A stretch of 64,000 nt of DNA from Planktothrix serta PCC 8927 (GCF_900010725.2 NZ_LR734870.1:1-64000); one strand, 5' to 3'. Counted from the first letter of the stretch, positions 28,290-38,854 are shown. The notes: generated from the sequence alone by a model not told the origin. Numbers and translations: made by a program.

Positions 28290-28703
28290 TTAATCTCCCT
28301 ATATCGCTTGAAACCCTTGACTTGTCGTTTACAGTCAGGGATGAAAGCCTACGTTAAATTTTAAAGTGTTCTGATTCTGATTAGGTGGGTAAAAGCAAAA
28401 ACGCTGTCACTATGATTTTACCGTTTACCTGTTTCCTGTTTTTGACAAGGATGAGGTTTGGGAAAGACCAACAGTTTCCGATGGGGAATCTGAGCAAAAT
28501 GTCAAATTCAGGAGATTCAGAACCGTTGTATTCAGAAAACCCCTAACTAATGATTCATTTCAGTGGGGGGATTTTCCTAACGGAATTATTGTTTTGATCA
28601 ATATTATAGTCTGACTTGGAGTTGAACTAGAGGAGTTACTCCCCTATTTTATAGTTTAACTGGAGTTTTTACAACTGGGCAAAAAATTCATGATATTCTT
28701 ATA
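28290..28703. other. Divergent intergenic region
   Basis: About 414 bp between the protease and the divergent conserved gene. AT-rich, with a TATAAT hexamer at 28700-28705. I see no RNA gene, repeat or open frame worth naming. Confidence 0.5.
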
Positions 28704-29582
28704 ATGATGCCATGTTTTCTTGTCTACACTGTGGTTAATCTTTCAGCTAAGTCTACTTTTTCTAAAGGGTTATCCATCCTCCTACCAATTGCGATCGCCG
28801 GAATTGCCTTAATTAGCATTGTGGGAGTACAACTGTATGCTCCGGGTGGGTTAGGGATTTCTACAGTTCAAACGACACAACCCGATCAGATTTCGACCGC
28901 CACAGCCCAACAAGCGCAACAACAGGAGGCGACGCGGTTAAAACTCCTAAAAACTTTACCCTCACTTGGTTATGGTAACTTACTGGCGGATTGGGCATTT
29001 TTAGGTTTTTTGCAATATTTTGGGGATGATCCGGCTCGTCAGAAAACCGATTATGAACTTTTAAATGATTATTTCGAGGTGATCGTTACCCATGATCCCC
29101 TCTGGGTAGAAATGTATAATTTCCTATCGACATCAGTTTCTTTTTACCAAGCTAGACCGGATTTAACGGTTAAATTGATCGAAAAAGGATTGCAATCTCT
29201 TTCCCCGGAAAAAAATCCTAAAGCTTGGTTAGTTTGGCGGGTAAAAGGAGTTGATGAATTATTGTTATTAGGAGATACTCAAGCTGCGATTAAATCTCAT
29301 CGGATGGCAGCAAAATGGGCTGAAAATACACCCGATCAAGATTTTGCGCCCCGGTTACGAGAATTTGCCGAAATTTTAAGTCAAAATCCCGATAATAAAT
29401 TGATCCGAATTCAATCTTGGCTCATGGTTTATGGGGCTACAGAAGATAAGTTAGTTCGCAAACGTGCGATTCAAGAATTAACAGAGTTAGGAGTTAAAAT
29501 CAAATATCAGGATAATGGGGAATTACGGTTTACGATTCCTCCTGAACCCCCAAAACCTCAAACTAAAAAGAAATCAAATTAA
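28704..29582 (+). CDS. Conserved membrane-anchored protein of unknown function
   Basis: 292 residues. One N-terminal membrane segment (SILLPIAIAGIALISIVGV) is followed by a soluble helical part with YGNLLADWAFLGFLQYFGD and a TPR-like stretch (residues about 130-240). The C-terminus is rich in proline and lysine. I do not recognise a named family; its look is that of a conserved cyanobacterial protein. A TATAAT overlaps the first ATG, so if that is the -10 box translation must begin lower, e.g. at GTG 28731 (VVNLSAKSTF). Function unknown. Confidence 0.6.
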   Translation: MMPCFLVYTVVNLSAKSTFSKGLSILLPIAIAGIALISIVGVQLYAPGGLGISTVQTTQPDQISTATAQQAQQQEATRLKLLKTLPSLGYGNLLADWAFLGFLQYFGDDPARQKTDYELLNDYFEVIVTHDPLWVEMYNFLSTSVSFYQARPDLTVKLIEKGLQSLSPEKNPKAWLVWRVKGVDELLLLGDTQAAIKSHRMAAKWAENTPDQDFAPRLREFAEILSQNPDNKLIRIQSWLMVYGATEDKLVRKRAIQELTELGVKIKYQDNGELRFTIPPEPPKPQTKKKSN

Positions 29583-29810
29583 TAATTGATTAGGTGATAG
29601 GACTTGAAAGATAGAGGTTTGTGGAACTCCAAAGAATCAAGTTTAAATCGACATCAGCAAATATTTCTGTTTTTTGACAATATAAAAGTTTTGATGCAGT
29701 TAGAACGTTATGAAGATGCAATTAGGGCTTAATTTTCATGCTTTTGGGAGATTTGACTAATAACCAACTAATATAAAATAACCTGAATAGGGTTAAAAGA
29801 GTCAAAAATT

Positions 29811-30287
29811 ATGATTAGATCTTGGATGGTAATTGGAGGAGTAGCCTTTTTGGTCGCCTTAGCCAATAATGTCCTTTTGACACCTAATGATATCCGATGG
29901 TTTAATCGTTTAACTCGTCCGGGTTGGTTAACGTTTGAAAAAGCCATTCCTTTAATTTGGATTATTGTTTTTATTGGCGGTGCGTGGTCGGCAATTTTAG
30001 TGTGGGAAGCAGAACCTGGAACGTCCCAGACTTGGGCATTAATGGGATTTTATCTATTATTAGAATTCGTAATTTTGTCCTATACACCTGTGATGTGTAA
30101 GGTGAAAAGTTTGCGGGTTGGAACAATTTTAGGAGGGACAGGTTTTATTTTAGGTTTAATGTTGATGGTTAGTGTTTGGCCAATTTCTCAAACCGCAGCG
30201 CTCTTACTACTCCCTTTTGTGCTGTGGAGTCCCATTGGCACCTATACCACTTGGGCGATGATCCCCCTCAATCCCGCAGACGCTTAA
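29811..30287 (+). CDS. tspO: TspO/MBR-family membrane protein
   Basis: 158 residues with five hydrophobic helices. The tryptophan-rich signature is visible: RPGW in WFNRLTRPGWLTFEK, IWIIVFIGGAWSAILVW, and W residues at helix ends. The family binds tetrapyrroles/porphyrins and sterol-like ligands and takes part in stress signalling in bacteria. The sequence is rather diverged from typical TspO, so the assignment is at family level. It stands alone and converges on infB with 64 bp between. Confidence 0.65.
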   Translation: MIRSWMVIGGVAFLVALANNVLLTPNDIRWFNRLTRPGWLTFEKAIPLIWIIVFIGGAWSAILVWEAEPGTSQTWALMGFYLLLEFVILSYTPVMCKVKSLRVGTILGGTGFILGLMLMVSVWPISQTAALLLLPFVLWSPIGTYTTWAMIPLNPADA

Positions 30288-30293
30288 AAAAGC

Positions 30294-30332
30294 AACAACC
30301 ACCTATTATTGCTGGAATAAAAAGTGGTTGTT
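30294..30332. terminator. Possible bidirectional terminator between tspO-like gene and infB
   Basis: Inverted arms AACAACCAC and GTGGTTGTT enclose a 21-nt loop in the short gap between two convergent genes. The A-rich flank on one side would give a U tract for the minus-strand transcript. Confidence 0.5.
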
Positions 30333-30351
30333 AAACAATTAGGGATAAAGA

Positions 30352-33300
30352 TTATAGGGTTAAGGTACGACGTTTCGTAGTCATCCGATAAGCTTCAATG
30401 ATATCGCCCATGTTCCAGTCGTTGAAGTTATCCAAAGCAATACCGCATTCATAGCCAGCATTAACTTCCTTAGCATCTTCTTTCATCCGTTTCAGGGAGT
30501 CGAGACCGCCTTCATGAACGATTTCATTCTTGCGTCGGACTCGAACTTTACAGTTACGAATCACTTTACCCGATAGCACATAACAACCTGCTACCGTACT
30601 GCGTCCGACGGGGAAGATCGCCCGGACTTCCACTTGACCCAGGGCTTCTTCTACCAGTTCCGGTTCTAGTAAACCTTCCATCGCCGCTTGGACATCATCC
30701 AAGAGGTTGTAAATAATGTTGTAATCGCGGATATCCACTCCCGCCCGATCGGCTGCTTGTCGTGCGCCATGAGCCAAGGTGGTATTAAATCCGAGTAAGA
30801 CGGCATTACTGGCGGCTGCTAAGTCAATATCCGTTTCGGTAATTTCACCCGGCGCGGCTAAGAGCAGTTGCAGTTCGACTTCTTTCTGAGGCAGTTTTTT
30901 CAGCGCGCCAACGATCGCTTCGACCGAGCCTTGAACATCTCCTTTGAGGATCAAGTTGAGTTCTTTCAACTCACCCTCTTGGGCGCGAGCCGAGAATTCA
31001 CTCAGACTGATCCGACCCTTCGTTAAGCGGGTTTCGCGTTTAGCTTCTGCCCGTTGGGTTGCTAGAGCCGAGGCTTCTTTTTCACTTTCAAACACCTCGA
31101 ATTCATCTCCAGCCGCCGGAACATCCCGCAGCCCTAAGACCTCAACCGCAAAGGAAGGACTGGCATCGTCTACGCGATCGCCTCGGTCATCCACCATTGC
31201 CCGCACTTTACCCAGGACTGAACCCGCCACAACGATATCCCCAACGCGCAGGGTTCCGTTTTGGACTAACAGCGTTGCCACAGGGCCACGAGATTTGTCG
31301 AGGTGAGCTTCAATAATCGTTCCTTTAGCTGCCCGGTTGGGGTTAGCATAAAGATCCTCAACCTCAGCCACTAACAGAATCATCTCTAACAGAGTATCGA
31401 GGTTTTCTCCCCGGATGGCACTGACCGGAACCATAATCGTGTCCCCACCCCATTCTTCGGGAACGAGAGCAAATTCGGTTAACTCTTGTTTCACCCGATC
31501 CGGCTGGGCACCTTCTTTATCAATTTTGTTGATGGCAATGATAATCGGGACTCCAGCCGCCTTAGCATGGCTAATGGCTTCAATCGTTTGGGGTTGGACA
31601 CCATCATCGGCTGCTACAACCAGAATTGCCACGTCAGTAACTCTGGCTCCCCTGGCCCGCATGGCGGTAAAGGCTTCGTGACCCGGAGTATCCAGGAAGA
31701 CGACTTGCTGGGTTTGACCCTCATGTTCCATATCGACATGATAGGCTCCGATGTGTTGGGTGATGCCCCCGGCTTCTCCTTGTGCCACTTTGGTTTCGCG
31801 GATAGCATCGAGGAGAGTGGTTTTCCCATGATCGACGTGACCCATGATGGTCACCACCGGAGGACGCCGTTGCAGATGTCCTAAGTCTTCCTCGTTGAGA
31901 ATATTGTCGGGCTTGATCGCACCGGATTTGAGTTTTTCGTTTTCAACTTGAACGTTTAGATCTTGACAAATTAACAGAATTGTGTTATAGTCCAGCGTCT
32001 CTGTAATATTAACGGCAATTCCTTGAGAGAATAAGCGTTTGATAATTTCTGTTTCTGGCAAGATTAAAGCCATCGCCAGTTCCTGAACCGTCATTGGCCC
32101 TGGTACAATCACTTTCTCTGGGCGTTCTGCTTTCGGTTTAGCTTCTGTGCGACGCATATTTGCACCCGAAGAACCTCCACTCCGACCCGGAGTTTGTTTT
32201 TTCGGTTTAGCCGTCGTGGCGGCTAGATTATTTTGTCCCGGACTCGATTTGGGTTTGGGTGGACGCGCCAGGGATATAGTCATCATGGCGTTATTGGCGT
32301 TCGATAAAGCCAATGCGTTTAACTCATCATCATCGTCTTCATCTAAGGAAGGTTTCGCCCGTCGTTTAGCCTTGACTTTAGCAGCTTTAGCTTTAGCTGT
32401 ATCGACAACTTCTTCTTCCTCTTCCTCCCATTCTGGCCCTCGTTTCCCAGTGCGAGGAGGGTTAGGTCGAGTTAATGTCGTCACCGCAGCCCGTTTTGGC
32501 CGTTTAATTAAATCGTCTGTAGCAATTAAGGGTTCTTCTTCTGCATTTTCTGAAGGTTCTGCATCCTCATCAATCGGTTGAACCGATTTACGCGCAGGAG
32601 GCGGTTGCAATTCCGGGCCACGGGGTCTGGGAGCCCCGATCTCTTTACGCGGTGCTTTTCGGGCTTCTGAGTCTTTTTCTTTAGCCTCAGTTGGAGCCAG
32701 GGATGGAGCCTGTTGTGTTTTGGGAGTCGGTTTTTCGGGAGTTTCCGTTTTGGGTTTTGATTCAACGGGTTTAGGCGTTGATTTATTCGTCTTCAAAACG
32801 GGCTTGTTTTTAATGATCGGTTCAACAACTTCAGAAGTAACAATAGGAACCGTTGATGCGGGTCTGACGGGTGGAGGAGACAGTAGAGCCGGTTCCGACA
32901 GATCTAGATCTTCTTCTTCAGGAATGGTGATCTCCTGCGGAGGAGAGTCAATGGCAATCTGCTCAGTTTCGGAACGTTCTTCGGCTGCTGTTTGGGAAGA
33001 GTCTGTTCCCGCTTGAGCAAGAGAATTGGGTTTCGATAATACAGGTCGATTTAACGTGGGTTTCACAGGCGCTTTTGGAGAAACAAGTGACTTAGGTGGT
33101 GTGGCAACTGATACTGATGCAGAGGAATTCTCCTCGCTGTACACAGGGGAGGAGTCAGAGTTAGGCCGAATTCTCGGCTTCTGGATCTCTAAAATTTCTT
33201 GCCTTTTCTTCTCTCCTGGTGTAGCTCCCGACGATTTCCCATTGGGGTGCGATCGCTCGGATTTGGCATCAAGCTGACCTGGGTTCGGGTGACTCGCTAC

Positions 33301-33453
33301 ATATTTTTCAATGCGTTCTTTATCCGATTCTGAAATCGTGCTACTGTGGCTTTTAACCGAAATATTCAGCCGTTCGCACACTGCTAAGATGTCCTTGTTA
33401 TCCAAATTAAGTTCCCGTGATAGTTCGTAAATTCTGACTTTGGCGTTGTTCAT
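30352..33453 (-). CDS. infB: Translation initiation factor IF-2
   Basis: 1033 residues. The IF2 N-terminal helical domain (residues 1-55, [18 protein letters not shown]) is followed by a long, charged, proline-rich linker (about 60-440) typical of cyanobacteria. The GTPase core starts near residue 535, with [11 protein letters not shown] (G1), DTPGHEAF (G3) and NKID (G4), then the initiator-tRNA-binding C-terminal domains. IF-2 delivers fMet-tRNA to the 30S subunit. It is last in the rimP-nusA-ylxR-infB operon. The gap to ylxR (354 bp) is unusually long. Confidence 0.97.
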   Translation of the reverse strand: MNNAKVRIYELSRELNLDNKDILAVCERLNISVKSHSSTISESDKERIEKYVASHPNPGQLDAKSERSHPNGKSSGATPGEKKRQEILEIQKPRIRPNSDSSPVYSEENSSASVSVATPPKSLVSPKAPVKPTLNRPVLSKPNSLAQAGTDSSQTAAEERSETEQIAIDSPPQEITIPEEEDLDLSEPALLSPPPVRPASTVPIVTSEVVEPIIKNKPVLKTNKSTPKPVESKPKTETPEKPTPKTQQAPSLAPTEAKEKDSEARKAPRKEIGAPRPRGPELQPPPARKSVQPIDEDAEPSENAEEEPLIATDDLIKRPKRAAVTTLTRPNPPRTGKRGPEWEEEEEEVVDTAKAKAAKVKAKRRAKPSLDEDDDDELNALALSNANNAMMTISLARPPKPKSSPGQNNLAATTAKPKKQTPGRSGGSSGANMRRTEAKPKAERPEKVIVPGPMTVQELAMALILPETEIIKRLFSQGIAVNITETLDYNTILLICQDLNVQVENEKLKSGAIKPDNILNEEDLGHLQRRPPVVTIMGHVDHGKTTLLDAIRETKVAQGEAGGITQHIGAYHVDMEHEGQTQQVVFLDTPGHEAFTAMRARGARVTDVAILVVAADDGVQPQTIEAISHAKAAGVPIIIAINKIDKEGAQPDRVKQELTEFALVPEEWGGDTIMVPVSAIRGENLDTLLEMILLVAEVEDLYANPNRAAKGTIIEAHLDKSRGPVATLLVQNGTLRVGDIVVAGSVLGKVRAMVDDRGDRVDDASPSFAVEVLGLRDVPAAGDEFEVFESEKEASALATQRAEAKRETRLTKGRISLSEFSARAQEGELKELNLILKGDVQGSVEAIVGALKKLPQKEVELQLLLAAPGEITETDIDLAAASNAVLLGFNTTLAHGARQAADRAGVDIRDYNIIYNLLDDVQAAMEGLLEPELVEEALGQVEVRAIFPVGRSTVAGCYVLSGKVIRNCKVRVRRKNEIVHEGGLDSLKRMKEDAKEVNAGYECGIALDNFNDWNMGDIIEAYRMTTKRRTLTL

Positions 33454-33807
33454 CCACTGACCCCTCTTCGTACCAACCCATTGTTTGATGTTTACATAGT
33501 TCGATTTACTCTTACAACAGTAACCTCTACATTTTAAATAACGATATCATCTGCTCTTGTTATTTAAGTGTCAAGGATGCAGAGGATTCGTCTGCTGTGA
33601 CAGTTCTTAATGTTATGTCGATTTTTGTTGAACTTGAACCCCTTAAATCTTTACACTTGTCTTTCTCAAGTTAACAGATTTGAACCTTCGGGTGAAGGAG
33701 GATCATTGGACAACTTAGCCAATTTATCCCATTCTGCTACAACTTGGACACCCCATTCTTCTATCTGGGGAGTAGGTTTAGTAACTAAATGTGAACTTGA
33801 CACCTCC
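33454..33807. other. ylxR-infB intergenic region
   Basis: A 354-bp gap inside the operon on the minus strand. It contains one small minus-strand frame (stop 33666) preceded, at about 33807-33812, by an AAGGAGGTG sequence that looks like a strong ribosome-binding site plus GTG start; the product would be about 45 residues with no family I recognise. Otherwise I see nothing. Confidence 0.35.
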
Positions 33808-34122
33808 TTACAGGGGTTGTGAACGTGAACAGGTAGTTGATTCAGAAACATCGCCACAGGGCGAGGTCATCTCTGAAGGGTTTGCTAAACGTTGCCATAG
33901 GCTTTGATACAGTTCCTCTGGCACCGATGTTCGCAGTGCGTGTCCCAGTCGATTTTTTTTCTGAGCCACCCGTAAACAATCAGGGTTGGGGCAAAGGTAG
34001 GCTGAACGACCCATTCCTTGATCTAATTGTACCTGATGCGATGGATAGAGCCGGACAAATCGCCAGAAGGTTTCTTTGCCTGCTAACTGGCGACAAGCAA
34101 CGCAACGACGTTGGTTTTTCAT
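33808..34122 (-). CDS. ylxR: YlxR-family RNA-binding protein (DUF448)
   Basis: A 104-residue small basic protein. The N-terminus RRCVACRQLAGKETFWRFVR and the later GRSAYLCPNPDCLRVAQKKN are the YlxR signature. Family knowledge: a nucleoid/RNA-associated regulator (RnpM in Bacillus), always beside nusA and infB. The C-terminal 20 residues look unconserved. No Shine-Dalgarno is present; instead four copies of the heptamer GGTTGAC (plus strand) start immediately upstream of the ATG. Confidence 0.9.
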   Translation of the reverse strand: MKNQRRCVACRQLAGKETFWRFVRLYPSHQVQLDQGMGRSAYLCPNPDCLRVAQKKNRLGHALRTSVPEELYQSLWQRLANPSEMTSPCGDVSESTTCSRSQPL

Positions 34123-34157
34123 GGTTGACGGTTGACGGTTGACGGTTGACGGTTAGC
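34123..34157. repeat. GGTTGAC heptamer array between nusA and ylxR
   Basis: Four exact tandem copies of GGTTGAC plus a partial fifth directly abut the ylxR start codon, occupying the position where a ribosome-binding site would be. The array is within the nusA-ylxR spacer of 65 bp. Confidence 0.9.
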
Positions 34158-34187
34158 CACTGCCTCCGGCGCTCCCCCGGCTCCCCT

Positions 34188-35414
34188 CTACTCCTCTTCC
34201 CCAAATTCGTCAAAGTCCTCATCCCTTGCCGCTAAAGCTTGACGTTCGAGTTCTTCGGCGATTTTTTCATCTTCGGCTGCTGCATCATATTTAGCAGTAT
34301 CCTTAATATCGATTTTCCATCCTGTTAATCGGGCTGCCAGACGCACATTTTGCCCCTCTTTCCCAATAGCCAAACTCAATTGATCTTCAGGAACCAGAAT
34401 ATGGGCACGACGTTCTTCAGGATTGACTAAACGGACTTCATCGACTCTCGCCGGACTCAAGGCATTGGCAATATAGGTAGCCGGGTCAGGTGACCAACGA
34501 ATCACATCTATTTTCTCACCCCGCAGTTCATTCACCACGACTTGAATCCGTGAACCCCTGGCTCCAATACAAGCCCCAACCGGATCAACATCTCGATCGA
34601 GAGTATCTACTGCTATTTTAGTCCGGGGGCCAACATGACGGGAAGGGGGGTTGGCTTCTCGCGCCACCGCCACAATTCGCACCACTTCATCCTCAATTTC
34701 TGGGACTTCATTGGCAAACAAATAAACGACTAACCCGGCATCAGCCCTAGACACTAACAATTGTGGCCCCCGTTGGGAACCTTGACAGACTTTTTTCAGA
34801 TAGACGCGGAAAGTGGCATTGGCCCGATAATTATCATTCGGCAGTTGTTCCCGTTTGGGAAGTTCCGCTTCCACAGCCATGTGACCAAAGCCACTGGCCA
34901 CTTCCATAATTACAGATTGTCGTTCAAATCGCAGGACTTTGGCTTGCAGCACTGTTCCTTCGAGTTCTTTAAACTCCTCTTGAATCATTTTGCGCTGCTT
35001 ATCCCGCAGTTTTTGCGCTAAAACCTGTTTAGTTTGAATTGCAGCCATGCGGCCAAATTCCCCTTGATCCGGGGTGACATCCAGAGTAACGGTATCGCCT
35101 AATTGGGCTTCGGGTGCAACTTCTCGCACGTCTTTTAAGGCAATTTGATGATCTTGGTTACTGACTTGTTCAACAATAGTTAAATTTTTGGCTAAAACTC
35201 GAAATCCTTCGTCGTCTACATCGAGTTCTACATCAAAATTATCAAAATAATCGTCACTAAATTGAGTCTGGATTTCAATCGTTCGACGATAGCGTTCATA
35301 TCCTTTTAACAATGCTTCTCGTAACGCTTCTTCTACGGCTTTTTTAGGTAAATTGCGTTCCTGAGAAATACTATTAATCATATCTTGCAAACCGGGCAAA
35401 CTCACCATTGACAT
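34188..35414 (-). CDS. nusA: Transcription termination/antitermination factor NusA
   Basis: About 408 residues from the ATG in MSMVSLPGLQDMINSISQER; this start is 11 nt from a GGAGG and is preferred over the upstream in-frame TTG. The N-terminal RNA-polymerase-binding domain (KGYERYRR) is followed by an S1 domain and two KH domains (IGARGSRIQVVVNEL, AIGKEGQNVRLAARLTGWKI). The tail is acidic (DEDFDEFGEEE). As usual in cyanobacteria, the C-terminal acidic repeat domains of E. coli NusA are absent. It controls pausing and termination. Second gene of the rimP operon. Confidence 0.96.
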   Translation of the reverse strand: MSMVSLPGLQDMINSISQERNLPKKAVEEALREALLKGYERYRRTIEIQTQFSDDYFDNFDVELDVDDEGFRVLAKNLTIVEQVSNQDHQIALKDVREVAPEAQLGDTVTLDVTPDQGEFGRMAAIQTKQVLAQKLRDKQRKMIQEEFKELEGTVLQAKVLRFERQSVIMEVASGFGHMAVEAELPKREQLPNDNYRANATFRVYLKKVCQGSQRGPQLLVSRADAGLVVYLFANEVPEIEDEVVRIVAVAREANPPSRHVGPRTKIAVDTLDRDVDPVGACIGARGSRIQVVVNELRGEKIDVIRWSPDPATYIANALSPARVDEVRLVNPEERRAHILVPEDQLSLAIGKEGQNVRLAARLTGWKIDIKDTAKYDAAAEDEKIAEELERQALAARDEDFDEFGEEE

Positions 35415-35553
35415 AGGGCTTTTATCCTCCAAATTGGAAATTTTGTGATCACAGGACTAGATTTTTCAACAGAGAAAGGAAGGGCGCAAAATCAAGGGGA
35501 TAGACCCCCCTGCCTTCAATCACCAACGGTTTTAACTTGAGGTTGTAAAACCT

Positions 35554-36021
35554 TTATTCCTCCCCACTTTCATCGAATATAACTTGTGTAATTAACTCAC
35601 GCGGAATTGCCAGTTGTCGCCCTTTTTGGCTTAAGTAAACAGTGGTTTCATCCCGACGCACCAGTTTTCCTCGTTGTTGAGAATGACCTTTGTAGGGTTC
35701 TGATGTTTTAACAATGATAGAAAATCCTTTGAATGAAACAAATTCTCGATCGCTGGTTAAAGATTGCGAAATTCCAGGGCTGGAAATCTCCAAAACGTAG
35801 GCATCGGGAATAATATTGCTGGTCTCTAATTGTTCTTCCAAAGCTCGGCTCATCCGTTCACAATCTTCTAATCCAGTATCCTGACTGGGGTTGCGGATAT
35901 CTACACGCAGCACAGGAGGTTTCTGATTGGTGTAAAAGGTTGCCCCCACCACTTCCAGTCCCAATATTTGGGCGATGGGGGTGGCGATGTCGAGAATTTT
36001 GGGGATCAGAGGATGAGCCAT
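35554..36021 (-). CDS. rimP: Ribosome maturation factor RimP
   Basis: 155 residues. It shows the RimP fold: [30 protein letters not shown], then [18 protein letters not shown], and an SH3-like C-terminal half ([15 protein letters not shown]). It assists maturation of the 30S subunit. First gene of the rimP-nusA-ylxR-infB operon, 139 bp ahead of nusA. Upstream lie two hairpins, one followed by a T run (see the terminator entry). Confidence 0.93.
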   Translation of the reverse strand: MAHPLIPKILDIATPIAQILGLEVVGATFYTNQKPPVLRVDIRNPSQDTGLEDCERMSRALEEQLETSNIIPDAYVLEISSPGISQSLTSDREFVSFKGFSIIVKTSEPYKGHSQQRGKLVRRDETTVYLSQKGRQLAIPRELITQVIFDESGEE

Positions 36022-36072
36022 AGTTGACGTGAATATTAGAGTCTACACAAGTTCTGACGTTACACTGCCATT

Positions 36073-36095
36073 AAAAAAGTGGGTGAAGCCCACTC
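36073..36095 (-). terminator. Rho-independent terminator/attenuator candidate upstream of rimP
   Basis: On the minus strand AGTGGG-CTTCA-CCCACT is followed directly by TTTTTT. It lies 50 nt before the rimP start and after the 36260 membrane gene. It could end that upstream transcript or act as an attenuator in the rimP leader. A second hairpin (CGAACCC-AAA-GGGTTCG, 36131-36147) stands just before it. Confidence 0.6.
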
Positions 36096-36186
36096 AGCGC
36101 GTGAAACAGTGTCTTCTCAGAAGCCAAAGACGAACCCAAAGGGTTCGCCTCTTTCTCTAGTTTAGCTTACAGCGAAAGCATTTGCC

Positions 36187-36232
36187 AGGTGTGTTGTCTG
36201 TTATCTGTTGTCTGTTGACTGTTAACTGTTGG
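36187..36232. repeat. CTGTTNN heptamer tandem array
   Basis: Six consecutive heptamers of the form CTGTTNN (TA-, GT-, GA-, AA-, GG-, GG-type endings) in the gap between the 36260 gene and rimP. Diverged relative of the CTGTTCC arrays. Confidence 0.75.
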
Positions 36233-36259
36233 CTGTTGGCTATTTACAGTTAACGCAAT

Positions 36260-37693
36260 TTACTCGGTTTCTGTTAATCGTCTTTGTTCGTGTAATTGGG
36301 CGAGAACCTGTTCAAAGTTAGATTCATCCACCTGTTGAATATAGTTAATTTTGAATTCTTCTAAAAAGTCAATTAATAAGGTTTGAATTTCGGCTAAACC
36401 TTGTTCTTTTTGGAGTTCTTCCCCTAAAACCTTACTAAAGTTTTTAACTAATTGATTGGTTAATTTTGTGCCCACGGGATCAGCCATTGCTGTTTTCACC
36501 GTTTCATAGGCATTCTGTGGCCCTTCCGTGGCTAATTTAGACAGTTCTGTAATTATTGTTTCTTGAATTTGTTCAGGAATTTGTTGTAACCCCGGAATAT
36601 TTTTAAACTGTTGAATAACCGGAGATTGTTGCATCACTTGTTCAATATTATAGCGCAATAATGCTTCAATATCGGGTTCTAGTTTAGGAATAACATGATA
36701 AATAATTGTCTGGATTAAATGATTGGCGATCGCCTCCATTTCATTGATATTATTAATATCTAAATATTGTTTATTTTGATTCACAAAAAATCGTTTAACT
36801 ACATCTCCTTTCCGAATTTCTCGTTGAACTTGTTCCAAGACTTCAATCACCACGGCTTCGGTTAATTCCCTGGCGATTCCAGCCACAAATCCGCGAGTGA
36901 CCTGAATCCGAATATATTCTAAACTGATAAAATTGACTTGATTTAAACGTAGTGCTACAGGAATTATTCTTAATAATCGCCAAAAGGGTAAAAACAAAAA
37001 GACATCATACCACCGCCATAACATCGCATCAAACCAAGTCACTTTAGGATAGCGACGACTAATAAAATAAGTTCGGGCTAAAAATTCTAGGAAGAAAATA
37101 ATAATAAAAGGTAAATCAATCTTCCAAAAGGTTCGAGTAAATTCCCCATTTTCTCCCAGAGTTCGATAATAATTTGTAGCAATTAAAGGGCGAATATTCT
37201 TCTCAAACCATTGAATTTCTCGATCATATCCTTTTGCTTGCAAATAAGAGGGACTCCAAAATATATTAAAAGATTGTTTAGCCGAATTATTTTTATTTTC
37301 GATCCGATCCCGCATCCGATTTTTAATCCGTTCTAAAGTTCCGCTTTTTTCAGCAATAGCAAACGGATTTTCATTGATCATTTCCTCACTTTGGCTGCGT
37401 AAGTTGGCTAAAATTTCCTCGGTTTCAGCCGAATTTAAGCTCGTTTCAACAACCGTAGTTTTTAACTGTTCAACGGTCTCTAAATATTTTTCAGTCTCTT
37501 GATGGGGCTCAATTCCTTTAAAGGGATCATAAATTTGGGTCAGGGTGGGAATATACCGGAAATAATAATCTCGCCAATGAGTATAACTGAGGTTAAATAA
37601 AATTAATCCATAGTTAACGGTCACTAAAATAGCCATTAACCGTTCAAACCAAGGGACATTTTGATGTTTTTTAACAAATACAGATTTTTTCAC
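36260..37693 (-). CDS. Conserved cyanobacterial membrane protein
   Basis: 477 residues from a GTG. The first membrane helix is near residues 17-33 (LMAILVTVNYGLILFNL). A charged helical loop follows, then a second membrane region around 195-260 (LPFIIIFFLEFLARTYFISR and FDAMLWRWYDVFLFLPFWRL, then LLRIIPVALRLNQVN), which ends in regularly spaced arginines, somewhat like the S3-S4 part of voltage-sensor proteins. The long C-terminal half is helical and cytosolic. No catalytic motif or pore signature is seen. Function unknown; the voltage-sensor likeness is only a visual impression. Confidence 0.6.
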   Translation of the reverse strand: MKKSVFVKKHQNVPWFERLMAILVTVNYGLILFNLSYTHWRDYYFRYIPTLTQIYDPFKGIEPHQETEKYLETVEQLKTTVVETSLNSAETEEILANLRSQSEEMINENPFAIAEKSGTLERIKNRMRDRIENKNNSAKQSFNIFWSPSYLQAKGYDREIQWFEKNIRPLIATNYYRTLGENGEFTRTFWKIDLPFIIIFFLEFLARTYFISRRYPKVTWFDAMLWRWYDVFLFLPFWRLLRIIPVALRLNQVNFISLEYIRIQVTRGFVAGIARELTEAVVIEVLEQVQREIRKGDVVKRFFVNQNKQYLDINNINEMEAIANHLIQTIIYHVIPKLEPDIEALLRYNIEQVMQQSPVIQQFKNIPGLQQIPEQIQETIITELSKLATEGPQNAYETVKTAMADPVGTKLTNQLVKNFSKVLGEELQKEQGLAEIQTLLIDFLEEFKINYIQQVDESNFEQVLAQLHEQRRLTETE

Positions 37694-37819
37694 AATTGGA
37701 TATCAAATGATAAGACAACAATTCAAAACTTAGAGAGGATATGAAAGCAGTTTTAGGTATTATAGAAGATCAGGATATATCCTGACATTTGACAGTTCAT
37801 CAAGTTCTAGATTTAATAT

Positions 37820-38854
37820 ATGTCCAATACTTTAGAAACTCCCCGGATTAGTGTAGTGATTCCAGCATACAACTGCGATCGCTATATTGGGCAAGCCGTC
37901 GAAAGTATTCTTAATCAAACTTATTCTGCTGATGAAATTATTGTCGTAGATGATGGTTCCCAAGACAACACCCGCCAGGTATTACAACCCTATTCTGACT
38001 CTATTCGCTATGTTTATCAACCGAACCAAGGAGTTTCTGTGGCGCGAAATCAGGGGTTAAGTTTAGCGCGGGGAGAGTTTATTGTCTTCCTCGATGCGGA
38101 CGATATTTTTCTTCCTGATAAATTAGAAACCCAGCTCGCCATTTTTGAAAAACAACCGCAACTCGGACTGGTTCAAAGTGGATGGCGTCGTGTTAACAAA
38201 CAGGGAGAAACCTTGACAGAAGCGACACCTTGGGATTATGTTCCTGAGTTGAATTTAGAAATGTGGTTGCGTTGGAAACCGTTGGGAACAATGGGAACCT
38301 TAATGTTTCGTCGAGAATGGTTATTAGAAGTAGAAGGGTTTGAACCGGGGTTAGCTCATGGGGAGGATGTGGATTTAATTTTAAGACTAGCATTATTAGG
38401 ATGTGAATCGGCTTGGTTACGTCAATCAACAGTTTGTTATCGTCAACATGACCGGAATACAATGCGGGATGGAATTTCTCAAGCGAAATCGATTAATTAT
38501 GTTTTGGATAAGTTTTTTAATCTTCCCAATATTCCCTTAGAAATTCAGTTAATTGAAAATTGGGTACGTTACAGTACCTTAGTTTGGAGTTCTTGGTATT
38601 TGTATTATACAGGTTTTCCTGTTGAAATGGGAGAATATCTGCAAAAAGCTTGGAAATATACCCCGTTTTTAGCCGTGGAAACTCTAATCAATTGGACAGA
38701 AAGTTTTGTGCATTATTCTAATAGTTTAGGACAGTCTTTAGAGGTGAATCAGCTTTGCAATTTACCCGAATGGCAAAATTTAACGGTTTGGGTTTTAGAA
38801 CAAACTTTAAAACAGCGTTCTCAATCTTTAGAAGGAGGATTTAAGTTGCTGTAA
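37820..38854 (+). CDS. Family 2 glycosyltransferase
   Basis: 344 residues. A complete GT2 domain: ISVVIPAYNCDRYIGQAVES, EIIVVDDGSQDNT, VSVARNQGLSLARGEFIVFL followed by DADD (the metal motif), and GFEPGLAHGEDVDLILRLAL near the acceptor site. The C-terminal 120 residues are helical. It probably adds a sugar to a surface glycan. Its 3' end overlaps the convergent TPR-GT61 gene by 14 bp, which suggests the two genes arrived or evolved as a compact pair. Confidence 0.85.
   Translation: MSNTLETPRISVVIPAYNCDRYIGQAVESILNQTYSADEIIVVDDGSQDNTRQVLQPYSDSIRYVYQPNQGVSVARNQGLSLARGEFIVFLDADDIFLPDKLETQLAIFEKQPQLGLVQSGWRRVNKQGETLTEATPWDYVPELNLEMWLRWKPLGTMGTLMFRREWLLEVEGFEPGLAHGEDVDLILRLALLGCESAWLRQSTVCYRQHDRNTMRDGISQAKSINYVLDKFFNLPNIPLEIQLIENWVRYSTLVWSSWYLYYTGFPVEMGEYLQKAWKYTPFLAVETLINWTESFVHYSNSLGQSLEVNQLCNLPEWQNLTVWVLEQTLKQRSQSLEGGFKLL

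Noticed and set aside
32147-33277. Several long plus-strand frames antisense to infB
   Set aside because: They come from the biased composition of the infB linker region; IF-2 is clearly the real gene.
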